Origin: an uncultured Clostridia bacterium
Lineage (GTDB): Bacteria; Bacillota; Clostridia; Oscillospirales; Acutalibacteraceae
Reading direction: 5' to 3'
DNA: 16,514 bases
Assembly: GCA_937888485.1 (NCBI GenBank)
Contig: CALAQQ010000192.1
Location: forward strand, 1 to 16,514
A program made the position numbers and the translations under genes. Positions 8,415 to 14,200 of this stretch are shown in pieces (position 1 is the stretch's first letter; every line of letters begins with the position of its first letter). The notes below the pieces were generated by a model. That model saw only the letters and a program-made list of their open reading frames with translations, was not told the origin of the DNA and searched no databases.

Positions 8415-8442
8415 TGACTTTTAACCTAAAACAGGTTAAAAT
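8414..8442 (+). promoter_or_regulatory. Sigma-A promoter of the peptide-ABC operon
   Basis: TTGACT (8414-8419), a 17-bp spacer and TAAAAT (8437-8442) give a strong predicted promoter. Its spacer contains the perfect operator palindrome. The transcript start would be near 8449, leaving a leader of about 48 nt before the peptide ATG. Confidence 0.78.
8421..8439. promoter_or_regulatory. Operator O2, perfect palindrome inside promoter spacer
   Basis: TTAACCT-AAAAC-AGGTTAA has perfect 7-bp arms around 5 bp. It sits between -35 and -10 and invades the -10 box, the ideal place for a repressor to block RNA polymerase. It shares the AACCT-N5-AGG core with O1, as expected for two sites of one dimeric XRE protein. 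Confidence 0.72.
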
Positions 8443-8497
8443 CTACTTGTAGCAGATAACTAATCTGTTACAAAAATAATCAGAGGAGGAAAAATAA

Positions 8498-8599
8498 ATG
8501 TCAATCGCAATCGGTTCAGCAGTTGTTATTCTTGGCGGTTCAGTTGTATACTGTGTTGTCAGAGCAGGCAAGACAATAAAAAAGCTTATTAAAAAATAA
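8498..8599 (+). CDS. 33-residue cationic hydrophobic peptide (putative secreted or membrane peptide)
   Basis: This small gene has an excellent ribosome site (GAGGAGG 8483-8489, 8 nt before ATG) and an in-frame TAA directly before the ATG, so the start is unambiguous. The N-terminal two thirds (residues 3-21, including Gly6, Gly13, Gly14, Tyr18, Cys19) are hydrophobic enough to span or enter a membrane. The C-terminal third carries Arg22 and Lys25, 28, 29, 32 and 33 in an amphipathic pattern ending KKLIKK. There is no acidic residue, so net charge is about +6. No leader with a Gly-Gly or Sec cleavage site can be discerned. It is first in an operon with a NatAB-like ABC transporter under XRE control. 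Candidate roles are leaderless bacteriocin, phenol-soluble-modulin-like peptide, TisB-like membrane toxin, or a small transporter partner. No family is recognised. Confidence 0.75.
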   Translation: MSIAIGSAVVILGGSVVYCVVRAGKTIKKLIKK

Positions 8600-8612
8600 T
8601 CAAATGAAGTAA

Positions 8613-8644
8613 GTTAATGCTGGCATTTATATGCCAGCATTAAC
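8613..8644 (+). promoter_or_regulatory. Intercistronic hairpin between peptide and ABC genes
   Basis: A perfect inverted repeat has 14-base arms (8613-8626 and 8631-8644) around the loop TTAT. It starts 13 nt after the peptide stop and ends 16 nt before the ATPase ATG. No U-tract follows, so it is not a standard terminator. It more likely acts as an mRNA processing or stability element or a leaky attenuator that keeps the peptide mRNA more abundant than the transporter mRNA. Confidence 0.72.
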
Positions 8645-8660
8645 ATTATAGGGTGGAATT

Positions 8661-9350
8661 ATGATTGTTATTAATGATTTGCATAAAAAGTATGGGAAAC
8701 ATCCTGTATTAAATGGAGTTAATGTTCAAATAAATAGCGGAGAAATAACGGCTCTTGTTGGGAAAAATGGTTCTGGAAAAAGTACTCTTATAAAAATCTT
8801 ATCGGGTTTGATTAAAGCTGATAGCGGAAAAATTGATGTTGGTTATAAAAATAAAGTTGGTGTTTTGCTTGGCGGTAATGTTAGTTTATATAATTCTATG
8901 ACTGCCAAAGAGATTATTGATTTCTTTGGTTTTCTAAGGGGGATGTCTTTAAAAAATATAAATAATAAAATTGATGAAATGGACGAAATTCTTGGAATTA
9001 AAAATTTTATTAATGAACGAGCCGGAACATTTTCAAGAGGGATGAGTCAAAAAATTGCAATAACAGTTTCTTTGATACATGATCCGGATGTCTTGTTACT
9101 TGATGAGCCATCTACTGGTTTGGATATAGAAGCTGCAAATGATGTTATCAAATTCATTGAGTATTTAAAAAACAGCAATAAGACTATTCTTATTGCAACA
9201 CATAATATTTTCGAAATTTCAGATTTGAGTGACAGCATTGCTTTTTTAAAGAATGGGATTATTGAAAAAAAGGTTAGTACATACGAGTTTTTTTGTGGAT
9301 GTAATAGCAGTGATAAAAGTAATATCATTCTTAAGGAAATGGAGGAATAA
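8661..9350 (+). CDS. ABC transporter ATP-binding protein, NatA-like
   Basis: This is a 229-residue nucleotide-binding subunit. Walker A is GKNGSGKST at 34-42, the signature is FSRGM at 124-128 (the NatA/drug-exporter variant of LSGGQ), Walker B is VLLLDE at 144-149 followed by PSTGLD, and the switch histidine is H181 in IATHN. The usual Q-loop glutamine is not evident; that position reads VGVLLGG, as in some NatA relatives. It would power the ABC-2 permease encoded next. The family exports peptides, drugs or sodium, or gives immunity to antimicrobial peptides. The start ATG has a modest GGGTGG site. Codon use is far more A/T-rich than in the flanking genes, suggesting acquisition. Confidence 0.93.
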   Translation: MIVINDLHKKYGKHPVLNGVNVQINSGEITALVGKNGSGKSTLIKILSGLIKADSGKIDVGYKNKVGVLLGGNVSLYNSMTAKEIIDFFGFLRGMSLKNINNKIDEMDEILGIKNFINERAGTFSRGMSQKIAITVSLIHDPDVLLLDEPSTGLDIEAANDVIKFIEYLKNSNKTILIATHNIFEISDLSDSIAFLKNGIIEKKVSTYEFFCGCNSSDKSNIILKEMEE

Positions 9351-9353
9351 TGT

Positions 9354-10463
9354 TTGAGAGAAAGCATTACAATTGCTAAAAAAGAATTTGCAGAAATATT
9401 ACGAGATAAAGCTTCAATTCTGTTAATGGTTTTTCCGATTTTTGTGTTTCCATTATTTAATCTTTTTACCACACAAATAGCAGAGGTAGAAATGCCTGAA
9501 ATAAATGTTTCTATTTATGCACAAGATAATTACTTAAGGAAAGAAATAATAAGGATACTTAATGCTTCAAATAAAAAAATAAATGTATTTGAAACCGAAC
9601 ACAATGAAAACACAGCAAAGAATGAAGTGGTTGATTTTTGTATTGTTGCTGAAAATAACGAAATAAACTTTGTTTGTGATTTCACATCGTTGAAATCATT
9701 TTTGTTAGCAACTCAAACAGGAGAGAATTTTCAAAATTTATATTACGAACAGATTAAGTCTAAAAATACTGATTTTTATGTTGTGAATTTAAGGAATACT
9801 GACGGAAAAAAATTTGACGTATCATCAATTTCAACGTTAATAGTGCCAACATTAATTATTATGATTGTATGTCAAGGAAGTACAACTTTGGCTAACAATT
9901 CATTCGCAGGCGAAAAAGAAAGAAAAACATTTGAAATGCTACTATTGTCAGGTGCAAAGCGTTCAAATATTTACATAGGAAAATGTATACCACTTTTTAT
10001 AATTACAATAATAAATTTTATACTTAGTATGTTATCATATATTATAACGTATTATGCAGATGGTTCGATTTTGAATATGGATTATTTGACAAAAGGTAAC
10101 ATGATAGTAAATATATTGTTTATAGTAGTTACATTATTGCTATTAAATATTTTGTCTGTAGTAGTTTCTGTAACGATTTCAATGGTATCGGATAATTTCA
10201 AAAATTCGCAACTAATTAATGAAATGATACTTGGAATACCATTATTATTATCTGTGGTGGTGTCATTTGATATTTTGAATTTTAATTCCAAAATGATAAA
10301 CTATATTCCGATATTAAACATAGTTGTCTGTTTCTGTGATGCACTTAATGGAAAATCAGATATCAATTGTTTTCTTGTTTCAATTATTGAAACTCTGATA
10401 TTAATAATATCTGTGTTTATGTTTAGCAAAAAATATATTGAGTCAGATAAGGTTGTGAAATAA
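9354..10463 (+). CDS. ABC-2 type transporter permease, NatB-like
   Basis: This 369-residue membrane protein has an N-terminal helix (about 20-40), a large extracytoplasmic segment (about 45-155), and five or so further helices from about residue 160 to the end. The cytosolic motif FAGEKERKTFEMLLLSGAKRS (about 183-203) is the conserved GEKExxTxExLL coupling element of ABC-2/NatB permeases. It starts at TTG 9354, placed 7 nt after GGAGGA (9341-9346) with 3 nt between it and the ATPase stop. A nearer ATG (9350-9352) opens a frame of only nine codons and is not used. It pairs with the NatA-like ATPase, so the complex is probably an exporter, possibly for the peptide encoded at 8498-8599. The stop lies in the right direct repeat. 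Confidence 0.92.
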   Translation: MRESITIAKKEFAEILRDKASILLMVFPIFVFPLFNLFTTQIAEVEMPEINVSIYAQDNYLRKEIIRILNASNKKINVFETEHNENTAKNEVVDFCIVAENNEINFVCDFTSLKSFLLATQTGENFQNLYYEQIKSKNTDFYVVNLRNTDGKKFDVSSISTLIVPTLIIMIVCQGSTTLANNSFAGEKERKTFEMLLLSGAKRSNIYIGKCIPLFIITIINFILSMLSYIITYYADGSILNMDYLTKGNMIVNILFIVVTLLLLNILSVVVSVTISMVSDNFKNSQLINEMILGIPLLLSVVVSFDILNFNSKMINYIPILNIVVCFCDALNGKSDINCFLVSIIETLILIISVFMFSKKYIESDKVVK

Positions 10464-10500
10464 AATAACCACCGAGGTCATCAGACTTCGGTGGTTTTAA
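10462..10500. repeat. 39-bp direct repeat, right copy
   Basis: This copy is identical to 8111-8149. It begins within the permease stop codon and includes the last codons and the stop of trmD on the minus strand. It marks the right edge of the putative cassette. Confidence 0.9.
10467..10498. terminator. Bidirectional intrinsic terminator overlapping the trmD 3' end
   Basis: Arms 10467-10479 and 10484-10496 form a 13-bp stem with loop ATCA. The trmD stop codon (10483-10481) lies in the loop, and trmD codons for Thr-Thr-Glu-Val form one arm. The better U-tract is on the minus strand, fitting an original role for trmD; it also ends the ABC operon from the other side. Confidence 0.87.
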
Positions 10501-11218
10501 GTTTATCGAGAAACTCTTTATCTTTTTTTGTAAGTTCTGCTTTTTCAAGCATATCGGGTCGGCGTTCAAGGGTTCGTTTAAGACTCTGCTCACGTTGCCA
10601 TTTTTCAATATTGGCATGATGTCCCGATATCAGAACATCGGGAACTTTCTCTCCGTGCCATTCATAGGGGCGGGTATATTGAGGATATTCGAGCAATCCC
10701 GAATAATGGCTTTCAAGAGTGAATGCATCCTCGTTTGCAAGTACACCGGGGAGCATTCTCGCAATGCTGTCCGCAACAACAAGTGCCGGAAGTTCACCGC
10801 CGGTTAAAACATAGTCGCCAATGGAAATTTCTTCGTCAACGATTTCATCAATAACCCTTTGGTCAATTCCTTCATAATGTCCGCAAAGAAGTGCAATGTT
10901 GTCAAGCTTTGAAAGTTCTTTGACTCTTTCCTGAGTAAGTGTTTTACCCTGGGGTGAAAGATAAATCAGATGCGGTTTTGCACCTGTTTTCTCACAAAGT
11001 GCCGCATAGCAGTCATAAATCGGCTGGGTCTGCATTATCATGCCTGTGCCGCCGCCGTATGGTGCATCGTCAACTCTGTTGTGTTTATCAATGGTATAGT
11101 CCCTGATATTAATGCAGTTGATTTCAACGCATCCGTTGGCTCTCGCTCTGCCAATAATGCTTTCACCGAGCACGCTTTCGCACATTTCGGGAAAAAGAGT
11201 TAAAATATCAATCCTCAT
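10481..11218 (-). CDS. trmD: tRNA (guanine(37)-N1)-methyltransferase
   Basis: TrmD, 245 residues, methylates G37 of tRNAs using S-adenosylmethionine and so prevents +1 frameshifts; it is an essential SPOUT-fold enzyme with a trefoil knot. Conserved elements are MRIDILTLFPE at the start, RVDDAPYGGGTGMIM, LSPQGKTLTQ, LCGHYEGIDQRVIDE, GDYVLTGGELPALV (knot, cofactor site), and PQYTRPYEWHGEKVP with the C-terminal GHHANIEKWQREQSLKRT. I chose ATG 11218 because the family begins MRIDIL; an upstream TTG at 11224 would add two residues. The gene overlaps rimM by 11 nt. The last four codons double as the stem of the downstream terminator. The usual partner rplS is absent here. Confidence 0.97.
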   Translation of the reverse strand: MRIDILTLFPEMCESVLGESIIGRARANGCVEINCINIRDYTIDKHNRVDDAPYGGGTGMIMQTQPIYDCYAALCEKTGAKPHLIYLSPQGKTLTQERVKELSKLDNIALLCGHYEGIDQRVIDEIVDEEISIGDYVLTGGELPALVVADSIARMLPGVLANEDAFTLESHYSGLLEYPQYTRPYEWHGEKVPDVLISGHHANIEKWQREQSLKRTLERRPDMLEKAELTKKDKEFLDKLKTTEV

Positions 11219-11729
11219 CGTCAAAAATACCTTTCAGAGGTCTTATAACAATACGGTCATTTGCAACATCCGTTTCGATGCATACATCGGGAATGGCAGG
11301 GATAAGATATTCCTTGCCGTTTTCACTTTTTATGTGCCATACGTCGTTTGCTCCCGTAGGACTGACATCGGAAAGAGTTCCGTAAATCTTTTCGGGATTA
11401 TCCGCATCGTAAACAGTGCATCCGATAAGTTCCGCAATAAAATAACTGCCCTTCGGAAGCTTTGCATCGCTGCGTTTCATATAGAGGATTTTACCTCTCA
11501 TCTTCTGTGCTTTTTCAACAGAGTCAATGCCTTCAACGGTAAGCAAAACAATGTTGCCGTGCGGCCTCGCAGTCTTAATCTGCGCCGCACAGCTTCCATT
11601 GCTGTCATAATATAGAGTTTTGAATTTGGATACAAAATCGGGGGAGTCGCACCACGGATTAAGGCGGATTTCACCTTTTATACCGTGAGTACCGACTATT
11701 TCACCGATTTCAAGATATTCCTTAATCAA
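11208..11729 (-). CDS. rimM: Ribosome maturation factor RimM
   Basis: This 173-residue protein assists late assembly of the 30S head by binding ribosomal protein uS19. The N-terminal RimM barrel begins EIGEIVGTHGIKGEIRLNPW (residues ~7-26). The PRC-barrel follows, with YFIAELIGCTVYD (about 97-109) and NDVWHIKSENGKEYLIPAIPDVC. Length and order match the family. The start is TTG at 11729; there is no suitable ATG nearby, and it overlaps the khpA stop by 8 nt, with AAGGG about 12 nt upstream. It lies in the usual operon position between khpA and trmD and overlaps trmD. Confidence 0.96.
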   Translation of the reverse strand: MIKEYLEIGEIVGTHGIKGEIRLNPWCDSPDFVSKFKTLYYDSNGSCAAQIKTARPHGNIVLLTVEGIDSVEKAQKMRGKILYMKRSDAKLPKGSYFIAELIGCTVYDADNPEKIYGTLSDVSPTGANDVWHIKSENGKEYLIPAIPDVCIETDVANDRIVIRPLKGIFDDED

Positions 11730-11955
11730 TTTCTACAACTACCCTTGCATTCTGGCGAGTTGCGGCTGCACGCATAACTGTGCGGATAGCCTTTGCAATT
11801 CTGCCCTGCTTGCCGATTACTCTGCCCATATCATCTTCGCCGACATGAAGATGATAAACAACAGAACCGTCCTCGGCAGGTTCGTCAACTGTAACGCTGA
11901 CTGCTGCGGGGTCATCAACAAGACCCTGAGCAATGCTGACAAGTAAATCTTTCAT
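11722..11955 (-). CDS. khpA: KH-domain RNA-binding protein KhpA
   Basis: This 77-residue single KH-domain protein has the GxxG loop in MGRVIGKQGRIAKAIR (about residues 43-58). In Firmicutes KhpA (YlqC) forms a heterodimer with KhpB/Jag and affects cell elongation and small-RNA-type regulation. The position between rpsP and rimM is the classical one. The ATG at 11955 has a GAGG ribosome site. The gene ylqD, found in Bacillus between this gene and rimM, is absent. Confidence 0.95.
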   Translation of the reverse strand: MKDLLVSIAQGLVDDPAAVSVTVDEPAEDGSVVYHLHVGEDDMGRVIGKQGRIAKAIRTVMRAAATRQNARVVVEID

Positions 11956-11979
11956 TGGTTAAAACCTCGTTCTTAAGAA

Positions 11980-12222
11980 TTAAAGAACGCCTTCCTTCTT
12001 AAGGATTGCCTTAACTGTATCTGTGGGCTGTGCGCCGTTAGCGATCCACTGCTTTGCCTTTTCAGCGTCTACCTTAACTTCTGTGGGAGTTGCAACGGGA
12101 TTGTAAGTACCGATTTCTTCGATGAATCTGCCGTCACGGGGATATCTTGAATCCGCAACAACGATACGATAGAAAGGAGCTTTCTTTGCGCCCATACGAC
12201 GAAGTCTGATTTTTACTGCCAT
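11980..12222 (-). CDS. rpsP: 30S ribosomal protein bS16
   Basis: This 80-residue bS16 protein opens MAVKIRLRRMGAKKAPFYRIVVADSR and contains RFIEEIGTYNP, both diagnostic. It binds 16S rRNA early in 30S assembly. I chose ATG 12222, 8 nt after GGAGG (12231-12235); a longer reading from TTG 12237 would include the ribosome site itself. It lies 24 nt upstream of khpA and 65 AT-rich nt downstream of ffh. Confidence 0.97.
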   Translation of the reverse strand: MAVKIRLRRMGAKKAPFYRIVVADSRYPRDGRFIEEIGTYNPVATPTEVKVDAEKAKQWIANGAQPTDTVKAILKKEGVL

Positions 12223-12287
12223 TTTAGTTTCCTCCAAAAATAAAAATATACAAAATTAAAATATATAATGTATCAGCTTATGCTGTA

Positions 12288-13649
12288 TTACATTCCGAGC
12301 TGTGAGGGATCAAATCCCTGGGGCATTCTGAATTTTTGTTTCCTGCGGCGTTTACCGCCTTTTTTGCCGCCCATCTGCTTGAACATTTTCTGCATCTGTC
12401 TGAACTGATTGAGAAGCTTGTTGACATCCTCAATGCTGCGACCGCAGCCTGCGGCAATTCTCTTTTTGCGAGATGGATTGATTATATCGGGATTCTGACG
12501 TTCCTTTTCAGTCATGGAAAGGATGATTGCTTTTGTGCGGTCAAACTGACGCTCGTCAATTTCGATATCTTTCGCTTTGTTTCCGATTCCGGGAATCATT
12601 CCGAGAATATCCTGGAGCGAACCCATCTTGCGGATTTGCTCAAACTGGTCAAGCAAATCGTTGAGGTCAAATTTATTCTGCAGGAGCTTCTTTTCAAGTT
12701 CTTCTGCTTTTTTCTCATCGATTGCCATTTCGGCTTTTTCGATAAGCGAAAGAACGTCGCCCATGCCGAGAATTCGTGAAGCCATTCTGTCGGGGTGGAA
12801 AACATCGAGATTTTCGAGTTTTTCGCCCATACCGACAAATTTAATCGGTTTTCCTGTAACGGCTCTTGCTGAAAGAGCTGCACCGCCACGGGTGTCACCG
12901 TCAAGCTTTGTAAGAATAAGACCGTCAATTCCAAGAGCTTCATCAAAAGCTGTTGCAACATTAACGGCATCCTGACCTGTCATGGCGTCAACAACGAGGA
13001 GGATTTCATGGGGCTTAACCTCTGATTTAACAGCTTTGAGTTCGTCCATGAGTTCTTCGTCAACATGAAGACGGCCTGCGGTATCGAGGATAACATAGTC
13101 ATAACCGTGTTCCTTCGAATATGCTATAGCTTCTCTTGCAATCTGAACGGGATTTGTCTGACCCATTTCAAAAACGGGAGCACCGACCTGTTCACCGACA
13201 ACCTGGAGCTGTTTGATAGCTGCGGGTCTGTAAATGTCGCAAGCAACAAGAAGGGGACGGTGGTTATCTTTTTTCAACATAAGTGCAAGTTTTGCACAGT
13301 GAGTAGTTTTACCTGAACCCTGAAGTCCGCACATGAGCACAACTGTCGGCGGATGGTTTGCATAGGCAAGGCGGCTTTTTGTTCCGCCCATGAGAGCAAC
13401 AAGTTCCTCTTTAACGATTTTGATAACCATCTGAGAGGGGGTAAGGCTTTCCATAACCTTTTCACCGATAGCTTTTTCGGTTACGGTATTTGTGAAATCC
13501 TTGGCAACTTTATAGTTAACGTCAGCTTCAAGAAGAGCCATACGGACTTCACGCATTGCAGAGCGAACATCCGCTTCGGTAAGACTTCCTTTGCTTTTGA
13601 GATTATGGAACGCAGCTTCAAGTCTTTCTGAAAGTCCTTCAAATGCCAA
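12288..13649 (-). CDS. ffh: Signal recognition particle GTPase Ffh (SRP54)
   Basis: This 453-residue protein is the SRP subunit that binds signal sequences and SRP RNA and docks with FtsY to target membrane proteins. The N domain begins MAFEGLSERL. The G domain carries GLQGSGKTTHCAK (P-loop), ILDTAGRLHVDEEL (G3) and TKLDGDTRGGAAL (G4/closing loop). The M domain has the Met-rich helices and the RNA-binding RKKRIAAGCGRS, where the common GSG is GCG. It ends in a Lys/Arg-rich stretch followed by MPQGFDP. TTG 13649 fits the family start and lies 6 nt after GAGGTG (13656-13661); a GTG at 13658 is part of that ribosome site and would add three residues. It follows ylxM by 38 nt. Confidence 0.97.
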   Translation of the reverse strand: MAFEGLSERLEAAFHNLKSKGSLTEADVRSAMREVRMALLEADVNYKVAKDFTNTVTEKAIGEKVMESLTPSQMVIKIVKEELVALMGGTKSRLAYANHPPTVVLMCGLQGSGKTTHCAKLALMLKKDNHRPLLVACDIYRPAAIKQLQVVGEQVGAPVFEMGQTNPVQIAREAIAYSKEHGYDYVILDTAGRLHVDEELMDELKAVKSEVKPHEILLVVDAMTGQDAVNVATAFDEALGIDGLILTKLDGDTRGGAALSARAVTGKPIKFVGMGEKLENLDVFHPDRMASRILGMGDVLSLIEKAEMAIDEKKAEELEKKLLQNKFDLNDLLDQFEQIRKMGSLQDILGMIPGIGNKAKDIEIDERQFDRTKAIILSMTEKERQNPDIINPSRKKRIAAGCGRSIEDVNKLLNQFRQMQKMFKQMGGKKGGKRRRKQKFRMPQGFDPSQLGM

Positions 13650-13687
13650 TGTTTTCACCTCGGTTTCTTATAGTATGTATATGTATC

Positions 13688-14053
13688 TCAGCTTTCGAGC
13701 ATTGTCATGGCTGCAGCTTTGATACGAACGCTGTAGTCGCTTATTTCTTTTGACAGACTGTGACGGAGATTATGTTCAGCAATGAGATTGGAGCATTCGA
13801 TAATTTCGTTAAGCCCCTGACGCATTTCTTCGAAGCGTTTTGCCATTCCGAGACGGTTTTCCATGTCTTGGAGCTGAGTTTCTGCTCTCTTTATCGCATC
13901 ACGTACGCCTTGTCTTGTTATGCCTTCATTTTCGGCGATTTCCGAGAGAGAAAGGTCATCATTATAATAGTATTCCAAAAAATCACGCTGTTTTGCCGTA
14001 AGCATTTCGCCGTAAAAATCAATAAGCACGGCTATCTCATAATTTTTTGCCAT
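13688..14053 (-). CDS. ylxM: YlxM family DNA-binding protein, SRP operon
   Basis: This 121-residue helix-turn-helix protein of the YlxM/p13-like (UPF0122) family sits directly upstream of ffh, as in most Firmicutes. The start region MAKNYEIAVLIDFYGEMLTAKQRDFLEYYYNDDLSLSEIAE, with EGITRQGVRDAIKRAE after it, is the characteristic sigma-70 region 4-like HTH. The role in the SRP pathway is not settled; in Streptococcus it modulates SRP GTPase activity. I chose ATG 14053 because AAAGGAGG (14061-14068) lies 7 nt upstream. The frame stays open upstream to 14200, but that part is the leader RNA and holds the promoter. Confidence 0.93.
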   Translation of the reverse strand: MAKNYEIAVLIDFYGEMLTAKQRDFLEYYYNDDLSLSEIAENEGITRQGVRDAIKRAETQLQDMENRLGMAKRFEEMRQGLNEIIECSNLIAEHNLRHSLSKEISDYSVRIKAAAMTMLES

Positions 14054-14137
14054 TTCAGACCCTCCTTTCTCATGAAACAGAAATTTAAACACAAAAATAG
14101 CGGTCTTTTCCCGGACTTTTATACCCTGAAAAAGAAC

Positions 14138-14169
14138 CGACCTGTAAAGTTTCTTTGCTTTACAGGTCG
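14138..14169 (-). promoter_or_regulatory. Leader hairpin of the ylxM-ffh operon, terminator-like
   Basis: Arms 14158-14169 and 14138-14149 form a perfect 12-bp stem with an 8-nt loop. On the transcribed strand it is followed by GGTTCTTTTTC. It begins at or within a few bases of the predicted transcription start, so it is the first structure of the nascent RNA. It could be an attenuator, a 5'-end stabiliser, or a block to read-through from the gene at 14401-16392. Confidence 0.6.
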
Positions 14170-14171
14170 TT

Positions 14172-14200
14172 ATTATACTAAAAATAATCAGAGTTGTCAA
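14172..14200 (-). promoter_or_regulatory. Consensus sigma-A promoter of ylxM-ffh-rpsP-khpA-rimM-trmD
   Basis: On the minus strand a perfect TTGACA (14200-14195) and a perfect TATAAT (14177-14172) are separated by exactly 17 bp, about 120 bp upstream of ylxM. This is the strongest promoter in the window, fitting an operon for ribosome and SRP components. Confidence 0.88.

Larger units (their letters stand above)
8111..10500. mobile_element. Putative inserted cassette: XRE regulator, small peptide, ABC exporter
   Basis: The stretch from one 39-bp repeat through the other forms a self-contained unit with its own divergent promoters, operators and terminators. The ABC part is clearly richer in A+T (16 G/C in the 60 bases 10021-10080) than the flanking housekeeping operon (33 G/C in 12841-12900). 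No integrase or transposase is inside, so if mobile it moved passively, by recombination at the repeats, or lost its recombinase. The insertion reading is inference; simple reuse of a dispersed terminator sequence is the alternative. Confidence 0.5.

Noticed and set aside
8453..8467. CAGAT-N5-ATCTG inverted repeat in the peptide mRNA leader, considered as a third operator
   Set aside because: It does not share the AACCT core of O1 and O2, and its 5-bp arms are short enough to occur by chance.
9350..9379. ATG at 9350 as start of the ABC permease
   Set aside because: It opens a frame of only nine codons; the permease frame needs TTG 9354, which has GGAGGA at proper spacing.
8111..10500. Terminator repeats considered as a CRISPR or REP-type array
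   Set aside because: Only two copies occur in the window, 2351 bp apart, with genes rather than regular spacers between them.
12223..12237. Five-residue N-terminal extension of bS16 from TTG 12237
   Set aside because: The extension would be made of the GGAGG ribosome site; bS16 proteins begin at MAVKIRLRR.
12241..12287. Possible terminator or extra promoter between ffh and rpsP
   Set aside because: Only a 4-bp CAGC/GCTG stem and generic AT-rich sequence are present, and no paired -35/-10 stands out.
14054..14200. Upstream extension of ylxM to a start at 14200
   Set aside because: The extension would contain the promoter -10 and the leader hairpin, while the ATG at 14053 has an ideal AAAGGAGG site and matches the family's start.
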